Below are positions 62,933-64,000 of a stretch of 64,000 bases of DNA, piece by piece. The notes under the pieces are model-generated. The model was not told the DNA's origin. It did not search any database and saw only the letters and a list, made by a program, of their open reading frames with translations. The translations under genes were made by a program, and so were the position numbers. Each line of letters begins with the position of its first letter. Positions within the stretch are counted from its first letter, which is position 1. Source of the DNA: Adenophora triphylla var. japonica (taxonomy: Eukaryota > Streptophyta > Magnoliopsida > Asterales > Campanulaceae); the NCBI GenBank assembly GCA_022495995.1, contig JAFEMH010000526.1, forward strand, positions 1 through 64,000, in the 5' to 3' direction.

Positions 62933-63874
62933 ATGTCATCATTAGACAATCCAATTCCAGAGATAGTTGAAAGGGCTTTCAAGAAGAAAGAAGAACACAA
63001 AGAACACGACAAAGGTGGCTTTCTTGAAAAGGTAAAGGACTTCATCCATGACGTTGGTGAAAAGATTGAAGAAACGATAGGATTTGGGAAGCCAACTGCA
63101 AATGTTACAGGAATTCATATTCCTAAAATCAATCTTAAGAGGGCTGATTTAGTTGTTGATGTGCTGGTGAAAAATCCAAACCCAATTCCTATTCCTCTTA
63201 TTGACATAAACTACTTAGTCGAGAGTGATGGAAGAAAACTAGTTTCAGGGTTGATCCCTGATGCTGGAACGATCCATGCACATGGTTCAGAGACTGTCAA
63301 GATACCACTTTCTCTGATATATGATGATATTAAGAGCACATATGCTGATATAAAGCCTGGAAGCATTATACCCTACAAAATAAAGGTTGATCTGATTGTG
63401 GATGTGCCCCTTTTTGGTAGGCTAACTTTGCCACTTGAGAAAACTGGAAAGATCCCCATACCTTACAAGCCTGATATAGATCTCGAGAATATAAAGTTTG
63501 AAAGATTCTCACTTGAAGAAACTGTTGCTGTTCTTCATGTGAAATTGGAAAACAAGAATGACTTTGGCTTGGGCCTCAACTCCATTGACTACGAGGTTTG
63601 GCTATCTGATATTAGCATTGGGGGAACAAAGCTGTCCCAATCTAAAAAGATTGAAAAGAATGGTATTACTTACATTGATATTCCGATCACCTTCAGACCC
63701 AAGGACTTTGGGTCTGCCCTTTGGGATATGATTAGAGGTAGGGGTACTGGTTACACCATGAAAGGGAACATTGATGTGGACACACCCTTTGGAGCAATGA
63801 AGTTACCCATTAGCAAGGAAGGTGGTACTACCAAACTTAAGAAGGGTAAAGAAGATGGTGGCGATGATGATTAG
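62933..63874 (+). CDS. LEA14-like desiccation protectant (LEA_2, two WHy domains)
   Basis: Intact 313-residue protein, start MSSLDNPIPEIVERAFKKKE. A charged N-terminal segment (residues 15-55, KEEHKEHDKGGFLEKVKDF) precedes two LEA_2/WHy domains: about 70-180 (VTGIHIPKINLKRADLVVDV, NPNPIPIPLIDINYLVESDG) and about 190-300 (FSLEETVAVLHVKLENKNDF, GLGLNSIDYEVWLSDISIGG). A Lys/Asp-rich tail ends DGGDDD. Length and two-domain layout match the plant relatives of Arabidopsis At2g44060. LEA_2 proteins are cytosolic beta-sandwich proteins linked to drought and stress tolerance. The ORF is in a single exon. The ATG follows an AG acceptor, so a 5'-UTR intron is likely. No damage is seen. Confidence 0.92.
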   Translation: MSSLDNPIPEIVERAFKKKEEHKEHDKGGFLEKVKDFIHDVGEKIEETIGFGKPTANVTGIHIPKINLKRADLVVDVLVKNPNPIPIPLIDINYLVESDGRKLVSGLIPDAGTIHAHGSETVKIPLSLIYDDIKSTYADIKPGSIIPYKIKVDLIVDVPLFGRLTLPLEKTGKIPIPYKPDIDLENIKFERFSLEETVAVLHVKLENKNDFGLGLNSIDYEVWLSDISIGGTKLSQSKKIEKNGITYIDIPITFRPKDFGSALWDMIRGRGTGYTMKGNIDVDTPFGAMKLPISKEGGTTKLKKGKEDGGDDD

Positions 63875-64000
63875 GTAATACTATCTAAGTTGCGCTTGAA
63901 CTGAACTTCATTATATTTATGCTTTGCTGTTGTTTGTGGGTAGGAGACATAATTGAATGCCCTAAGATTATTTTTTTTTTCTCTCCGCTGGTCTTTAAGG
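63875..64000 (+). other. 3' UTR of the LEA14-like gene
   Basis: AT-rich sequence after the TAG stop. No canonical AATAAA is seen; a T-run lies at about 63970-63981. The window ends here. Confidence 0.5.

Overview
This window looks like nuclear DNA of a dicot plant, almost certainly intergenic or heterochromatin-flanking. The evidence is nested LTR retrotransposons of plant-specific lineages (Athila, Tat, several Copia), Stowaway-like and Helitron-like small elements, a tRNA-derived SINE, plant-style GT-AG introns, and one clear host gene: an intact LEA14-type (LEA_2, two WHy domains) gene at 62933-63874. I cannot name the species.

Layout. 1-1440: unassigned sequence with a possible terminal exon of a host gene. 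1541-3530: 5' part of a minus-strand Copia element (LTR, tRNA-iMet primer site, broken gag-protease). 3531-12430: 3' part of a plus-strand Tat element ("Tat-A"): integrase, then two antisense plant-mobile-domain-like pseudogenes, then a long field of short hairpin repeats, then an LTR. 12525-30608: a second, minus-strand Tat element ("Tat-1") that kept its antisense gene and gag but lost nearly all of pol. It is split by a complete Athila element (16034-27702, 1.35-kb LTRs, AGGGG target duplication). 30609-36079: AT-rich debris with an F-box/LRR gene scrap, a SINE with an 18-bp target duplication, a Copia gag scrap, a probable solo LTR, a mini-Helitron and minisatellites. 36080-48977: a complete minus-strand Tat element ("Tat-2") inserted in a Stowaway-like MITE. 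Its gag-pol is broken, but it carries an apparently intact, spliced 903-codon antisense gene with its own TATA box. 49084-50486: a probable TIR DNA element holding a minisatellite. 51061-58064: a complete Copia element (1.15-kb LTRs, CTAAG target duplication) with a broken polyprotein. 58440-61974: an older Tork/Tnt1-like Copia remnant with its 3' LTR. 62933-63874: the LEA14-like gene, whose 5'-UTR first exon may lie about 12 kb upstream at 50677.

The main pattern that ordinary annotation does not explain is an excess of short perfect hairpins. They occur as tandem arrays whose stems change while remaining paired and whose loops stay nearly constant (8.5-11.2 kb, 14.9-15.5 kb, 40.8-41.5 kb). 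They also occur as palindrome clusters just upstream of the TATA-like box in all seven LTR families seen here and in two internal promoters. A separate bipartite motif, CTACG...CGTAG enclosing a variable inner stem, is shared by Athila and Tat-A noncoding DNA. Everything was read by eye; no alignments, foldings or searches were run.
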